This document shows, in pieces, positions 36,180 to 44,902 of a stretch of 64,000 nucleotides of DNA (its first letter is position 1; the number at the start of each line of letters is the position of its first letter). This DNA is from Rhodoferax sp. PAMC 29310 (lineage in GTDB: Bacteria > Pseudomonadota > Gammaproteobacteria > Burkholderiales > Burkholderiaceae_C), in contig NZ_CP072852.1 in assembly GCF_017948265.1 (NCBI RefSeq), positions 2,170,001 through 2,234,000 on the forward strand, read 5' to 3'. Below the pieces are notes generated by a model. The model was not told where the DNA came from. It searched no databases and worked only from the letters and a program-made list of their open reading frames with translations. Position numbers and translations under genes: made by a program.

Positions 36180-37617
36180 TCAGGAGTCCGGTTCAACAGA
36201 AATCGTCGTCAAAACATACTCTTTACTCTCGAACACTTTGGAAAACGAAACACGCGAAGCTTGACTCACCTCATCAATTTCACTTTTTGCAATCGCAAGG
36301 AAACCTGCCTTCGGAGGACTCCCTTTGTCGATGAGGTCCTTCCATGTGACAGATTTGACTCGCCCTCTAGAGTAGTACACGGCGGAAAATGACGCAGGTC
36401 CCACAAAATACAAAGACTCTCCAGGCTTCATGTTTTCCATAGCAAAGGCGACGAGCGACTTTTCTGTCTTGAGCCGCTGAGGCTGAATAGTGACCAAAAC
36501 CAGATAGCCAGATAGCCAGATAGCCAGACAAAAGTAGCGGGATGAGACTTGTCAGCGCGTACAAAATTCGCCTACTGAAAATGCTTTTTTGCTGAATTTT
36601 TTCCAGCTCAACTGCAAGTAGGATGCTGAACGCCGCCAACGCGGGAAGCACGTAGGTCCACAAGATATTGCCCGCGAACGTAAATAGGACAGGTGTAAAC
36701 AACGTCCAAGCGAGCAAGTAGGTTACTTTCGAATCTTGCAGCGCTTTTTTGAGCGCATGCCGGCCCGCCGAATTGACGATTTGTCGGAGCAGCAACCCCA
36801 GCCCCAAAAGTCCCCATGGAAAGGACGCCACAAGTACATCTTTCCAAATCGCACCCTTCATTCGTTCGTGAGCGGTACCGTAAAGATCTCTGCTCCATCC
36901 CGAGTCAATGAATCGCAGGAAGTGCTCTCCGACAATAAAGTATTGCAAGAACCCCGGCGTCTTTAGTTCCGCCAGAATGAACCACGGTAGGCTCAAAAGC
37001 AGCATCAACGCCAACCCGCCGAGCCAGGGTAGTTTTTTGAATGCCTCCCGAGCGTGGCGATGCAATACCAGCCAGGGAAGCAAAGGCCCCCCCACCAGAA
37101 CGAGCGCCAGCGGCCCCTTGGCCAGCAGGCCCAAAGCCAACGCCACAAAAAAACCATAACGCCATTGCCACGTCGGATGACGCCACGCCATACCGAAAGC
37201 AACCATGGCCCAGGTGGTTCCCAGCGCCAGGAAAGGGTCAGTGAGAACGGCGCCAGCGACGACGTACACCAATGCGCACGTGCTGTAGACAAGAAGCGCC
37301 CACTTGGCGGTGCTGCTGCAGAAAAGTGAGCGAGCATAGGTGTGAATCAAAGCCAATGATCCTGCCGTTGCAAGCAAGGACGGCAATCTCGCCGCGAACT
37401 CGTTGGTAACCAGTAATTTGAACGAGAGCGCCTCGCTCCAGAATGCGAGCGGTGGTTTTCCCCAGAAAGGCGTGCCAGGGGCAAACCATGGCGTGATCCA
37501 GTCGCCACTGACCGCCATCAAACGGGAAATTTCTGCATAGCGAGGCTCTGTTGTGCCTGAGAACGGAAGCCAAATCATTCCCAGCAAACGCAGACCCAGG
37601 ATGGCCCCTAGTGCCAT
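36180..37617 (-). pseudogene. ArnT-like glycosyltransferase, frameshifted at an octamer repeat
   Basis: Polytopic GT-C transferase (PMT/ArnT family) that would move a sugar from an undecaprenyl-phosphate carrier to lipid A or another acceptor. The N-terminal part has the family sequence FSGTTEPRYAEISRLMA with the catalytic-region acids, FAPGTPFWGKPPLAFW, and about ten membrane segments. The frame leaves the homologous path at an 8-bp tandem array (36500-36528): the C-terminal domain (VAFAMENMKPGESLYFVGP, 'RVKSVTWKDLIDKG') continues in another frame to 36180. One more octamer copy (or two fewer) would join them, giving about 480 residues. The start is taken at the ATG at 37617, 11 bp after the GT2 gene; a GTG at 37623 is possible. 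Confidence 0.85.
36500..36528. repeat. Octamer tandem repeat (CCAGATAG, 3.6 copies) in the ArnT-like gene
   Basis: Three complete CCAGATAG units and CCAGA follow each other exactly where the two halves of the transferase change frame. The unit length is not a multiple of three, so slippage switches the frame. Confidence 0.95.
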
Positions 37618-37627
37618 CCACACAAGG

Positions 37628-38662
37628 TTAATTCGATACGATATGAATTTTGGGTTCGGCACGCGCGGTAGTACAGGAAGATGTCGCAGGAGTCTCAATG
37701 ACGTCAAGGATGACGTACAGGGGGCGTTGTTTCGTTTCAAAATACGTTTTTCCGACATATTCACCGACCAGACCGATGGACAGCAGTTGGATACCGCACA
37801 TAAAGGTGATCACGGCGATAAGTGAGGGGTATCCCCCAATGGGGTCACCGAAAACCAGTGTTTTAAGCACTACGTATAGACCGAACGAAATGCCAATTAG
37901 CGCGGCCAGCAAACCTGCTGCGGTCGCCCACCTCAGTGGCGCCACGGAAAATGAGGTGATGCCTTCAAGCGCCGGCCCAAAAAGGCTCAGTACATTCCAC
38001 TTGGTGGTACCCGCCGCACGGGCCTCCCGGTCATACTCAATCACATGGGTCGGAAAACCCACCCAGGCGAACAGTCCTTTCATGTATCGATTTCTCTCAG
38101 GTAGTCGTTGCAAAGCATTGACCGCACGCCTGCTCATCAACCGAAAGTCGCCTGTATCTTCAGGAATGGCGACGCTACTTATGCGATTCAGCAAGCGATA
38201 GAAAAGATGCGCGCTTAACTGTTTCCCCCATGTCTCTCCAGTGCGGGAACGTCGCTTCATATAAACAATATCGGATCCGTCGTGAAACGCGGCCAGCATT
38301 TGTGAGATGAGTTCTGGCGGATCTTGTAAATCTGCATCCAAAATGACTACTGCATCACCGCTGGTTTGATCCAGTCCGGCCGTCAACGCGGCTTCCTTGC
38401 CGAAATTTCGACTCAGACGGACAAGTTTCACGACCGAGCTACTGATAGCCAACTCACGCAGGTCGTGTTCGCTGCCATCCCGACTACCGTCATCAACTAG
38501 AACGATTTCATAGCTAATTTCCAGCTTATCCAATACGCTCCTCAATCGGCGATATAGCAAGGGAAGTACCGCGCGTTCATTGAAAAAAGGGACCACGATT
38601 GACAGGGCAACGTGGTTTGAATGTGTTGGCGTAGGACGCCACCCGTTCATTGAGGAGCTCAT
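37628..38662 (-). CDS. GT2-family glycosyltransferase (ArnC/GtrB-like)
   Basis: A 344-residue membrane-anchored glycosyltransferase that probably loads a sugar onto undecaprenyl phosphate. The GT-A domain begins LSIVVPFFNERAVLP, with the nucleotide-binding VLVDDGSRDGS and the DAD metal motif in VVILDADLQDPPELI; RYMKGLFAWVGF is typical of ArnC/GtrB/DPM1. Two C-terminal membrane helices follow (AAGLLAALIGISFGLY and FMCGIQLLSIGLVGEYVG). The start at 38662 is backed by GAAGGTG five bases upstream. It pairs with the downstream ArnT-like transferase as donor-making enzyme and transferase. Confidence 0.9.
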   Translation of the reverse strand: MSSSMNGWRPTPTHSNHVALSIVVPFFNERAVLPLLYRRLRSVLDKLEISYEIVLVDDGSRDGSEHDLRELAISSSVVKLVRLSRNFGKEAALTAGLDQTSGDAVVILDADLQDPPELISQMLAAFHDGSDIVYMKRRSRTGETWGKQLSAHLFYRLLNRISSVAIPEDTGDFRLMSRRAVNALQRLPERNRYMKGLFAWVGFPTHVIEYDREARAAGTTKWNVLSLFGPALEGITSFSVAPLRWATAAGLLAALIGISFGLYVVLKTLVFGDPIGGYPSLIAVITFMCGIQLLSIGLVGEYVGKTYFETKQRPLYVILDVIETPATSSCTTARAEPKIHIVSN

Positions 38663-38965
38663 CAAACACCTTCGGGAAAAAGTACCAGTTTCGAAAACGG
38701 AAACCAGATCTATAGATGCCAAAAAATTGATAGAAGCGAATCACGATTGATCAATCGAAGATTTTTCGTCCAGCCTCAGAGCATGGGCGCGACGAAAAAC
38801 ACCGTCTGCGCCAACCAACCACCGAGGAATTCCCGCACCAAGACCTTCAGGAATCAGGCGTGGACTGTCGGGCGGAATTGGTGGATAGGCCCGGAGGAGC
38901 GGCCTACGAACTATCTAAGTAATGTGGGAAAGAGCTAGCTTTCTGGAGACTGGAAAGCCAAGAAC

Positions 38966-39316
38966 CTAGGAACTAAGCCTGGGCGGACGACGGGGCCCTT
39001 CGAGATTGACGCCTGGGCTAAAAGTTCCTACGTCCATTCGAGGTGTCACGGACCCGATAGGTGCCAGCGCGACGCTAACGAGCATCAAAAACCCTATTGA
39101 GTTCAGTTCACCATCGGCATGTACATGCTTGGACGCTCCACTTGTCTCATCTATGTGAAGTGACTGGTCGCCATGATGATGGTCGCCCCCTTGAACGTGA
39201 ATTATCAAGTTCGCCAATTCAATAACTTGCCCGGCCTTGCTCATCGGCGTAAGCACTGACAAGAAGGGCCATGAAATGGCTGCCAGCAGAATGATTGCGA
39301 CAAGTCGACGGTGCAT
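38966..39316 (-). CDS. Small His-rich exported protein (possible CzcI/DUF2946-like)
   Basis: A 116-residue protein with an N-terminal hydrophobic leader (MHRRLVAIILLAAISWPF) and a His-rich stretch (VQGGDHHHGDQSLHIDE, KHVHADGE) followed by one hydrophobic segment and a Pro/Arg C-terminus. The layout recalls small periplasmic CzcI-like metal proteins, but similarity is too weak to be sure. Start chosen at the ATG before the leader; the ribosome site is weak. A CopR-type module lies about 310 bp upstream, with a 36-codon ORF between. Confidence 0.55.
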   Translation of the reverse strand: MHRRLVAIILLAAISWPFLSVLTPMSKAGQVIELANLIIHVQGGDHHHGDQSLHIDETSGASKHVHADGELNSIGFLMLVSVALAPIGSVTPRMDVGTFSPGVNLEGPRRPPRLSS

Positions 39317-39430
39317 AGTTGAACGACTTTGGCTGATCAACGGTGCGCGCGGCAGTGGCGGCAAGCTGACAGAGGGCCAACACCCAAAAAATTGATGAAT
39401 TGCACGAGGCTCGGGTTCCCGAAAGTTTGT

Positions 39431-39541
39431 TTAAGCCAACGCTAAAAAGCTTGGAGCATTCATCCTCTCACTAGGCCCGTCATTTTCTGCCGGAAGTCCA
39501 ACGGCGACACCTAGTGCGGCTTTTGCAAGTTTGATATTCAT
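39431..39541 (-). CDS. Small ORF with leader-like N-terminus downstream of a CopR module
   Basis: A 36-codon ORF starting MNIKLAKAALGVAVGLPA, shaped like the start of an exported small protein, then a polar tail. A GGAGA lies rather far (about 13 bases) upstream of the ATG. The CopR-type module at 39625-39662 ends 84 bp before it. It may be a small copper-induced protein or the remnant of one. Confidence 0.3.
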   Translation of the reverse strand: MNIKLAKAALGVAVGLPAENDGPSERMNAPSFLALA

Positions 39542-39624
39542 GATTCTGGGTGCGTCTCCACTGCGTGTCGTCTCGTCGGGCTTCTATGACTGTTTTGCCG
39601 TTTGCCAGAACTATAGGAAGAGAA

Positions 39625-39662
39625 CCCGTCAGGCCCATGACGGCTGGATTACAAATTTGTCA
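39625..39662 (-). promoter_or_regulatory. CopR-type regulatory module of the His-rich protein region
   Basis: CCCGTCAG and GATTACAAATTTGTCA (39647-39662) at the same 22-bp offset as in the two other copies; the second element shares 14 of 16 bases with the copy at 35078. It faces the small ORF and the His-rich protein gene. Confidence 0.75.
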
Positions 39663-40071
39663 GAATGATCGACGCATTTGCCGAGGCAGCCTTTCATAGT
39701 CAATATGTCGCCTGGATGGGTGCGTGCTCACAAATGGAGATTGGCGCCATTGCGTCATTTAGTCAGCTGTGGTTGTGGCGCTGACGTCCATTGCGGTCCA
39801 AAGTCGGGGGGGGGGGACGTGGCTTTTCGCTTCCAGTTGCACTGAAATGTGTGTGCAACTGCCAAGTGGCAATACCTCCATCGTCCCGGAAACCCACTCC
39901 AAAGGTTAGGAAACCGGCTGCCCAGTAGAGACAGAATTCAATACTCCAAACGGCCCATTCGCGACCGACTCTGATTGGTTCAACAGCGGTCGGCCCGGTG
40001 CCATGGTCAACTGACCGCTGTTCCACATTGGAAACATCCAACGGTGCGTAGAGAACTGATTGCTATGGTTG
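39663..40071. other. Noncoding region at the end of the copper island
   Basis: About 410 bp without a convincing gene. A 92-codon minus-strand ORF (39763-40041) has no recognisable features and is not called. The region contains a run of eleven G residues (39806-39816). Confidence 0.5.
39806..39816. repeat. Homopolymer of 11 G
   Basis: Eleven consecutive G residues in otherwise mixed noncoding DNA. Tracts of this length are slippage-prone and also error-prone in sequencing. Confidence 0.9.
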
Positions 40072-40974
40072 CTATTGGCAATAGTCGGCCACAACGCCTG
40101 TCAGCCAGTCCATGACCACGCGGACGCGTTTGGAAAGATTGCGGCGGTTCGCATAAAGCAGCACGAGGGGCATGGGTTTCGCCCGCAAGTCGGGCAACAC
40201 CTCGACGAGATCGCCAGATTGAAAATGTGTTTTGACGGCCACCAGCGGGACCTGAATGATGCCCAGGCCCGCCAGGCAGGCTGCTTCAAACCCACCAGCG
40301 TTGTTCACCGTCACGGCCCCTGCCATGGGCAAACTGGTGTCCTTGCCATCAAGCTGGTATTCAAACCCGCCGGACCGGGCGCCCAGCGTGTTGACGAAGT
40401 GCACTAACTGGTGATGCGCCAGATCAGCCAGACCGATCGGCGTGCCATTCGCCTCCAAATAGGCGGGGCTGGCACAGTTCACCATATGCAAAGGCCCCAT
40501 GGGGCGCGCCACCAGACTGGTGTCCGTCACACTGCCGGCCCTCAACACGCAGTCAAACCCTTCTCGGACCAAGTCCACCCGACGCTCAGTGCTGCTCAGC
40601 TCAATCTCCAGTTGCGGATGAAGTCGCAGCAGGGAGGGCAAACGGGGAATTACCGCATGGCGGGCCAGCCCGGTGGACATGTCCAGTCGGACCCGACCAC
40701 GAAGAGGCTGTGCGCCGGGCGATTGAAACATGGTTTGTAGCTCATCCATGTCGGCCAGCAAGTCCTTGCAGCGCGCGTAAAACGCCTGTCCGTCCTGCGT
40801 GGTCGAGACCCGACGAGTGGTGCGGTGCAGCAGGCGGGCTCCCACTTCCTCCTCCAGTTGCCTCACCGCCGTGGACACCGTGGCTTTGGGCCAGCCCAAG
40901 GCCTCGGCTGCCTGGGTAAAGCTGGCCAACTCCGCCACCCGGGTGAAGGCCTGCATGCGCTCGATTGGATTCAT
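40072..40974 (-). CDS. LysR-family transcriptional regulator
   Basis: A 300-residue LysR regulator: N-terminal winged helix (FTRVAELASFTQAAEALG, 'KATVSTAVRQLEEEVGARLL'), linker and periplasmic-binding-like effector domain. It resembles the AaeR/DmlR-like group. Divergent from an SDR gene, which is its likely target; a T-N11-A dyad (40973-40995) overlaps its own start codon and suggests autorepression. Confidence 0.92.
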   Translation of the reverse strand: MNPIERMQAFTRVAELASFTQAAEALGWPKATVSTAVRQLEEEVGARLLHRTTRRVSTTQDGQAFYARCKDLLADMDELQTMFQSPGAQPLRGRVRLDMSTGLARHAVIPRLPSLLRLHPQLEIELSSTERRVDLVREGFDCVLRAGSVTDTSLVARPMGPLHMVNCASPAYLEANGTPIGLADLAHHQLVHFVNTLGARSGGFEYQLDGKDTSLPMAGAVTVNNAGGFEAACLAGLGIIQVPLVAVKTHFQSGDLVEVLPDLRAKPMPLVLLYANRRNLSKRVRVVMDWLTGVVADYCQ

Positions 40975-40995
40975 TGTTCAATTATTACAAACAAT
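40973..40995. promoter_or_regulatory. Candidate LysR-type operator (ATTGTT-N11-AACAAT)
   Basis: A perfect 6-bp inverted repeat with an 11-base centre containing the T-N11-A core. It overlaps the start of the LysR gene and sits 84 bp before the divergent SDR gene. Confidence 0.6.
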
Positions 40996-41078
40996 CAAAT
41001 CAAATTTTTGCACTTTATCCCACCAAAGAAAGTCAATAAGATTCATCCATCTTCTAACCTACAAACAAGAGAGACCCC

Positions 41079-41855
41079 ATGACCACAAGCCACCCACTCC
41101 CCATCCCCATTGCCCTGATCACCGGCGGCAGCCGTGGACTGGGAAAGAATACCGCGCTGCACCTGGCAAAACAAGGGGTGGATGTGATCCTGACCTACCG
41201 CGACCATGCGCAAGCCGCGCAGGCCGTGGTCGCAGAGATCACCGCGCTGGGACGCCACGCAGTGGCTTTGCCGCTGGATGTGGCCAACTCGCCGGGCTTT
41301 GCCAACTTTGGCGAGCAGGTTCGCGATGCGTTGGCGAAAAACTGGCAACGCCGCGACTTCAACTATCTGGTGAACAACGCCGGAACCGGGGTGAACGCCA
41401 GCCTGATGGACACCACCGAGGCCCAGTTCGACACGCTGATGAACGGACACCTGAAAGGCGTCTTTTTTCTGACCCAAACCTTGCTGCCGCTGATGGCGGA
41501 TGGCGGTCGCATTGTGAACGTATCCACCGGGCTCACCCGCTTTGCACTGCCCGGATTTGCCGCCTATGCGGCCATGAAAGGCGCGGTGGAGGTGCTGACC
41601 CGCTACATGGCCAAGGAACTGGGACCGCGCGGCATTGCCGTCAATGTGGTCGCCCCCGGCGCGATAGAAACCGACTTTGGCGGTGGCGCCGTGCGCGACA
41701 ACGCACAGATGAACGCTTTTCTAAGCGGCCAAACCGCGCTGGGTCGGGTCGGACAACCTGACGACATTGGCGGCGTGATTGCATCGCTGCTGTCCGAGCC
41801 CAACCGCTGGATCAACGCGCAACGCATCGAAGCCTCGGGCGGCATGTTTTTATAG
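41079..41855 (+). CDS. Short-chain dehydrogenase/reductase
   Basis: A classical SDR of 258 residues. The cofactor loop is ALITGGSRGLGKNTAL (TGxxxGxG), NNAG appears in YLVNNAGTGVNASL, the catalytic Ser in VNVSTGLT, and YxxxK in FAAYAAMKGAVEVL. Substrate unknown. Arg after the glycine loop suggests NADP(H). Divergent from a LysR gene; AAGAGAGA serves as ribosome site. Confidence 0.92.
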   Translation: MTTSHPLPIPIALITGGSRGLGKNTALHLAKQGVDVILTYRDHAQAAQAVVAEITALGRHAVALPLDVANSPGFANFGEQVRDALAKNWQRRDFNYLVNNAGTGVNASLMDTTEAQFDTLMNGHLKGVFFLTQTLLPLMADGGRIVNVSTGLTRFALPGFAAYAAMKGAVEVLTRYMAKELGPRGIAVNVVAPGAIETDFGGGAVRDNAQMNAFLSGQTALGRVGQPDDIGGVIASLLSEPNRWINAQRIEASGGMFL

Positions 41856-41960
41856 CGTGCAGACAGGGTTTTCCACCACGGCGTCGCATTTGTGGCAATG
41901 CATAATCTTTCCATGCCTTGAGCGACCTCAAGACAACCTCGTTCAAATCATGGAGACACT

Positions 41961-42920
41961 ATGCAAACATCATTCAAAGTGCTGGCCTTGGCCGCCGCCG
42001 TCAGCCTGTTGAGCGCGTTGCCCGCGCAGGCGCAAACCCGCGTTACGTTCAAATCCGCCAAAACGGGCTCGTCCTATTACCAAATGGGCGTTCAGATTGC
42101 CGAGGCCATGAAGGCCGGCACCAAGGGCGCCATCGTCGTGACGCTGGAAGAAAGCCAGGGCTCAACACAGAACGTGATGGAGGTGCGGGCACGCGGCGCC
42201 GACTACGTTTTCACCACACCACCCGCACTGGTTGACATGGCGCAGGGCGCCAAAGGTCCATTCAAAGACAAGGGCGACGCCAAATTTTCCAACATCCGCG
42301 CCCTGTTTCCCATTCCATCGCTGACCATGCACTTTGTCGCGCGCAGCGACCGGGGCATCAACAGCATGGCCGACCTGGCAGGAAAAACACTGTTGCTGGG
42401 CAAAGGCTCCTTTGGTTCCACCGAGGGCGAGAAATACCTCAAACTGTTTGGGCTGGAAGGTAAAGTGACGCTGGCCAACGGCGAACTGTCCAACGCCGTG
42501 CCTGCACTGAAAAACGGCCAGATCGACGCTTTTGTGACAGCCGGCTCCTGGCCTGCGCCCAATGTCATTGAAGCCTCGGCATCAACCCCCATCACGCTGC
42601 TGTCCCTGAGTGACGAGCAAATTGCCGCCACCGAGCGCGACAGCTTGACCATTCCCGCAGGCACTTACACCGGTCAAAAAACAGCGGTCAAAACAACGTC
42701 CTTGCCCGTGGTGGCCTACAGCACCACCGCCATGAGCGACGACACGGCCTACACCCTCACCAAAACCTATTGGGACCAAAAATCCGCCATGAGCTCGGGC
42801 GCTGCCTGGTGGACCGGTGTGGATCAGTCACTGATGGCCACCATCACCGGCAAGCTGCACCCGGGCGCCGTGCGCTATTACAAGGAAGCCGGCTTCAAGC
42901 TGACCGCGGCGCAACAGTAA
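41961..42920 (+). CDS. TAXI-family TRAP transporter substrate-binding protein
   Basis: Periplasmic binding protein of 319 residues. Signal peptide (cleavage after AQA), then RVTFKSAKTGSSYYQMGVQIA, the opening typical of TAXI proteins. It delivers an organic acid or amino acid to the fused TRAP permease encoded next. The ligand cannot be assigned. A terminator-like hairpin separates the two genes and probably lets binding protein exceed permease. Confidence 0.88.
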   Translation: MQTSFKVLALAAAVSLLSALPAQAQTRVTFKSAKTGSSYYQMGVQIAEAMKAGTKGAIVVTLEESQGSTQNVMEVRARGADYVFTTPPALVDMAQGAKGPFKDKGDAKFSNIRALFPIPSLTMHFVARSDRGINSMADLAGKTLLLGKGSFGSTEGEKYLKLFGLEGKVTLANGELSNAVPALKNGQIDAFVTAGSWPAPNVIEASASTPITLLSLSDEQIAATERDSLTIPAGTYTGQKTAVKTTSLPVVAYSTTAMSDDTAYTLTKTYWDQKSAMSSGAAWWTGVDQSLMATITGKLHPGAVRYYKEAGFKLTAAQQ

Positions 42921-42930
42921 AAATCCTGCG

Positions 42931-42977
42931 GCGTGCCTGACGGTTCCCAGCACGGGAGCCTGGGCACGCTGTTTTTT
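42931..42977 (+). terminator. Attenuating terminator between the TRAP genes
   Basis: Outer stem GCGTGCC/GGCACGC and inner stem GGTTCCC/GGGAGCC are followed by TGTTTTTT. Being inside the TRAP operon, it likely allows partial read-through. Confidence 0.6.
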
Positions 42978-43002
42978 GCCCTTTCACTTCACGAGCTTCC
43001 TG

Positions 43003-44775
43003 ATGGAAACCACATCCTTTCGCCCCGCTTGGGCTGCCTGGGGCGCCTTGAGCGTCTTTTTTCACCTAGGGCTGATCTTCTACGGTCTGGTTCCCAACTT
43101 GGTGAGTCGCCCGCTGCACATGGCGCTGGCGTTGCCGTGGATTTTTATCTTTGCCGCCAAAAACCGCTTTGCTCGTCTTTCCGGCTGGGGGTTCACGCTG
43201 ATTGGACTGGCGTGCTGCCTGTGGGTGGCCCTGTCGCAAGAGGCTCTCGGTGATCAATATGGATTTTTGGAAGGCCCACTGCAGTTAAGCATCGCGGTAG
43301 CACTGCTGACCGTGGTGATGGAAGGTGCACGCCGTGCCATCGGCTGGCCATTGCCGTTGATGGCGCTGCTCACGCTGCTTTACGGCCTGTTTGGCCAGCA
43401 CCTGCCGGGTGAGTTTGGCCACTCTGGCACGCCGCTGAATAGCTTTCTGGGCACACTGACCATCGCCGAAGGCGGCATCTGGGGCAGCCTGACGGGCACC
43501 TCGGTAGGCGTGGTGGCCATTTTTGTCATCTTTGGTGCGGTACTGAACGCGGGCGAGGCCGGCCAAGGCTTCATGAACATTGCCGCAGCAGCAGCCGGTC
43601 GTCTCACGGGCGGCGCCGCCAAAGTTTCCGTCATTTCCTCCGCCCTGTTCGGGTCCATCTCGGGATCGGCGTCGGCCAACGTGGCGTCGACTGGCGCCAT
43701 CACCCTGCCCGCCATGGTGAAACTGGGCTACCCAAAACGTCTGGCCGCTGCCGTGGAGGCTGTGGCGTCATCGGGTGGGCAAATCATGCCGCCGCTCATG
43801 GGGGCCGGAGCCTTTGTGATGGTGGAGCTGACTGGCGTGCCCTACACCGGCATCATGGCTGCTGCCATTCTGCCGGCCGTGCTGTATTTTGTGACGGTGT
43901 GGATTGGCATCAACGCCTACAGCCGGCGCCATGACCTGAAAGGCATTGCGGCCGAAGACAAACCCCTGATGCGTGACGTGCTGATCACCTCGTCTTTCTT
44001 TTTGGTGCCATTTTCTGTGCTGATGTGGGGCATGTTTGTGGTGGAGTACACGCCGGAGTACTCGGCCTGTTTGGCCATCATTGCCGGGGCACTGATGCTG
44101 GTCATCGACGCCCGCCTGAGCATCAACCTGAAGAGAACGCTGAAACGCTTTGAAGCCGCCTTGGTGGCGGCCGGTTCGCAAGTGGCCATGATTGCCGCCA
44201 TTATTTTGTGCGCCACGATCATCATTGGCGTGCTGTCCATCACCGGGCTGGGCGTCAAGATCACGTCCGTGATTCTGTCCGGCTCGGGTGGCCTCTTGTG
44301 GCCCTCACTGGGTCTGACGGCCTTGGCCTGCCTGGTACTGGGCATGGAGGTGCCCACCACGGCGGCCTATGTGATTTGTGTCTCTGTAGCCGGCCCAGCG
44401 CTCATCCAACTCGGATTGGAGCCTTTGCAGGCGCATTTGTTTGTGTTCTGGTTTGCACTCATCTCGACCATCACGCCACCGGTGTGCGGTGCCGTGTACA
44501 TCGCCGCCGGCATGGTGCAGGAAAACTGGCTCAAGGTGGCGTTTACCTCCATGGCCTTGGGCGTGGGTTTGTACATCGTGCCGCTGGGCATGATTGCCAA
44601 CCCGGCCCTGCTGGAACTTACCACCCATCCGGTGTCGGCCCTGTTTGCGTTTGCCCGCATGACCCTAGGACTGGGCCTGATCTCTTACGGCTTGATTGCG
44701 CCCTCTCGCCTTCCCATCAAGGTCGGTCAACTGTCGCTGGGCCTGGTCATCATCTTCGGCAACATCTACTTTTAA
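43003..44775 (+). CDS. TRAP transporter fused permease (DctQM type, TAXI class)
   Basis: A 590-residue inner-membrane protein in which the small (4TM) and large (12TM) TRAP subunits are fused, as is usual with TAXI binding proteins. Recognisable blocks: SVISSALFGSISGSASANVA, 'GAITLPAMVKLGYPKRLAAA', ASSGGQIMPPLMGAGAFVM and LGMEVPTTAAYVI. Uptake is driven by Na+ or H+. The frame opens with a TTG at 42976, but this lies in the terminator hairpin, so the ATG at 43003 is chosen. Confidence 0.9.
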   Translation: METTSFRPAWAAWGALSVFFHLGLIFYGLVPNLVSRPLHMALALPWIFIFAAKNRFARLSGWGFTLIGLACCLWVALSQEALGDQYGFLEGPLQLSIAVALLTVVMEGARRAIGWPLPLMALLTLLYGLFGQHLPGEFGHSGTPLNSFLGTLTIAEGGIWGSLTGTSVGVVAIFVIFGAVLNAGEAGQGFMNIAAAAAGRLTGGAAKVSVISSALFGSISGSASANVASTGAITLPAMVKLGYPKRLAAAVEAVASSGGQIMPPLMGAGAFVMVELTGVPYTGIMAAAILPAVLYFVTVWIGINAYSRRHDLKGIAAEDKPLMRDVLITSSFFLVPFSVLMWGMFVVEYTPEYSACLAIIAGALMLVIDARLSINLKRTLKRFEAALVAAGSQVAMIAAIILCATIIIGVLSITGLGVKITSVILSGSGGLLWPSLGLTALACLVLGMEVPTTAAYVICVSVAGPALIQLGLEPLQAHLFVFWFALISTITPPVCGAVYIAAGMVQENWLKVAFTSMALGVGLYIVPLGMIANPALLELTTHPVSALFAFARMTLGLGLISYGLIAPSRLPIKVGQLSLGLVIIFGNIYF

Positions 44776-44777
44776 TG

Positions 44778-44814
44778 AAAGCAAGGGGTCCACCCACGGT
44801 GGACCCCTTGCTTT
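44778..44814. terminator. Strong intrinsic terminator after the TRAP operon
   Basis: A perfect 17-bp stem (arms 44778-44794 and 44798-44814, AAAGCAAGGGGTCCACC and complement) with a CAC loop. The A/T ends of the stem give T runs on both strands, so it may work in both directions. Confidence 0.85.
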
Positions 44815-44824
44815 AAAACGCTGC

Positions 44825-44870
44825 GTTATTCATAGCTGATTGCGCAGCATACAGAAGGGCTAGAGCCACT
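44825..44870 (+). repeat. Dispersed ATAGCT-type repeat after the TRAP operon
   Basis: GTTATTCATAGCTgattGCGCA...GAAGGGCTAGAGCC, the clearest plus-strand copy of the family, in the gap between the TRAP terminator and the GDPD gene. Confidence 0.65.
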
Positions 44871-44902
44871 TACTCCATATACAAGTAACTCCAGCCGCGC
44901 CA

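Noticed and set aside
36005..36334. 109-codon plus-strand ORF
   Set aside because: Mostly antisense to the ArnT-like gene; only the short 5' stub from 36131 may derive from a gene.
39763..40041. 92-codon minus-strand ORF spanning the poly-G tract
   Set aside because: No ribosome site, motif or coding character; a one-base change in the G tract would alter its frame.
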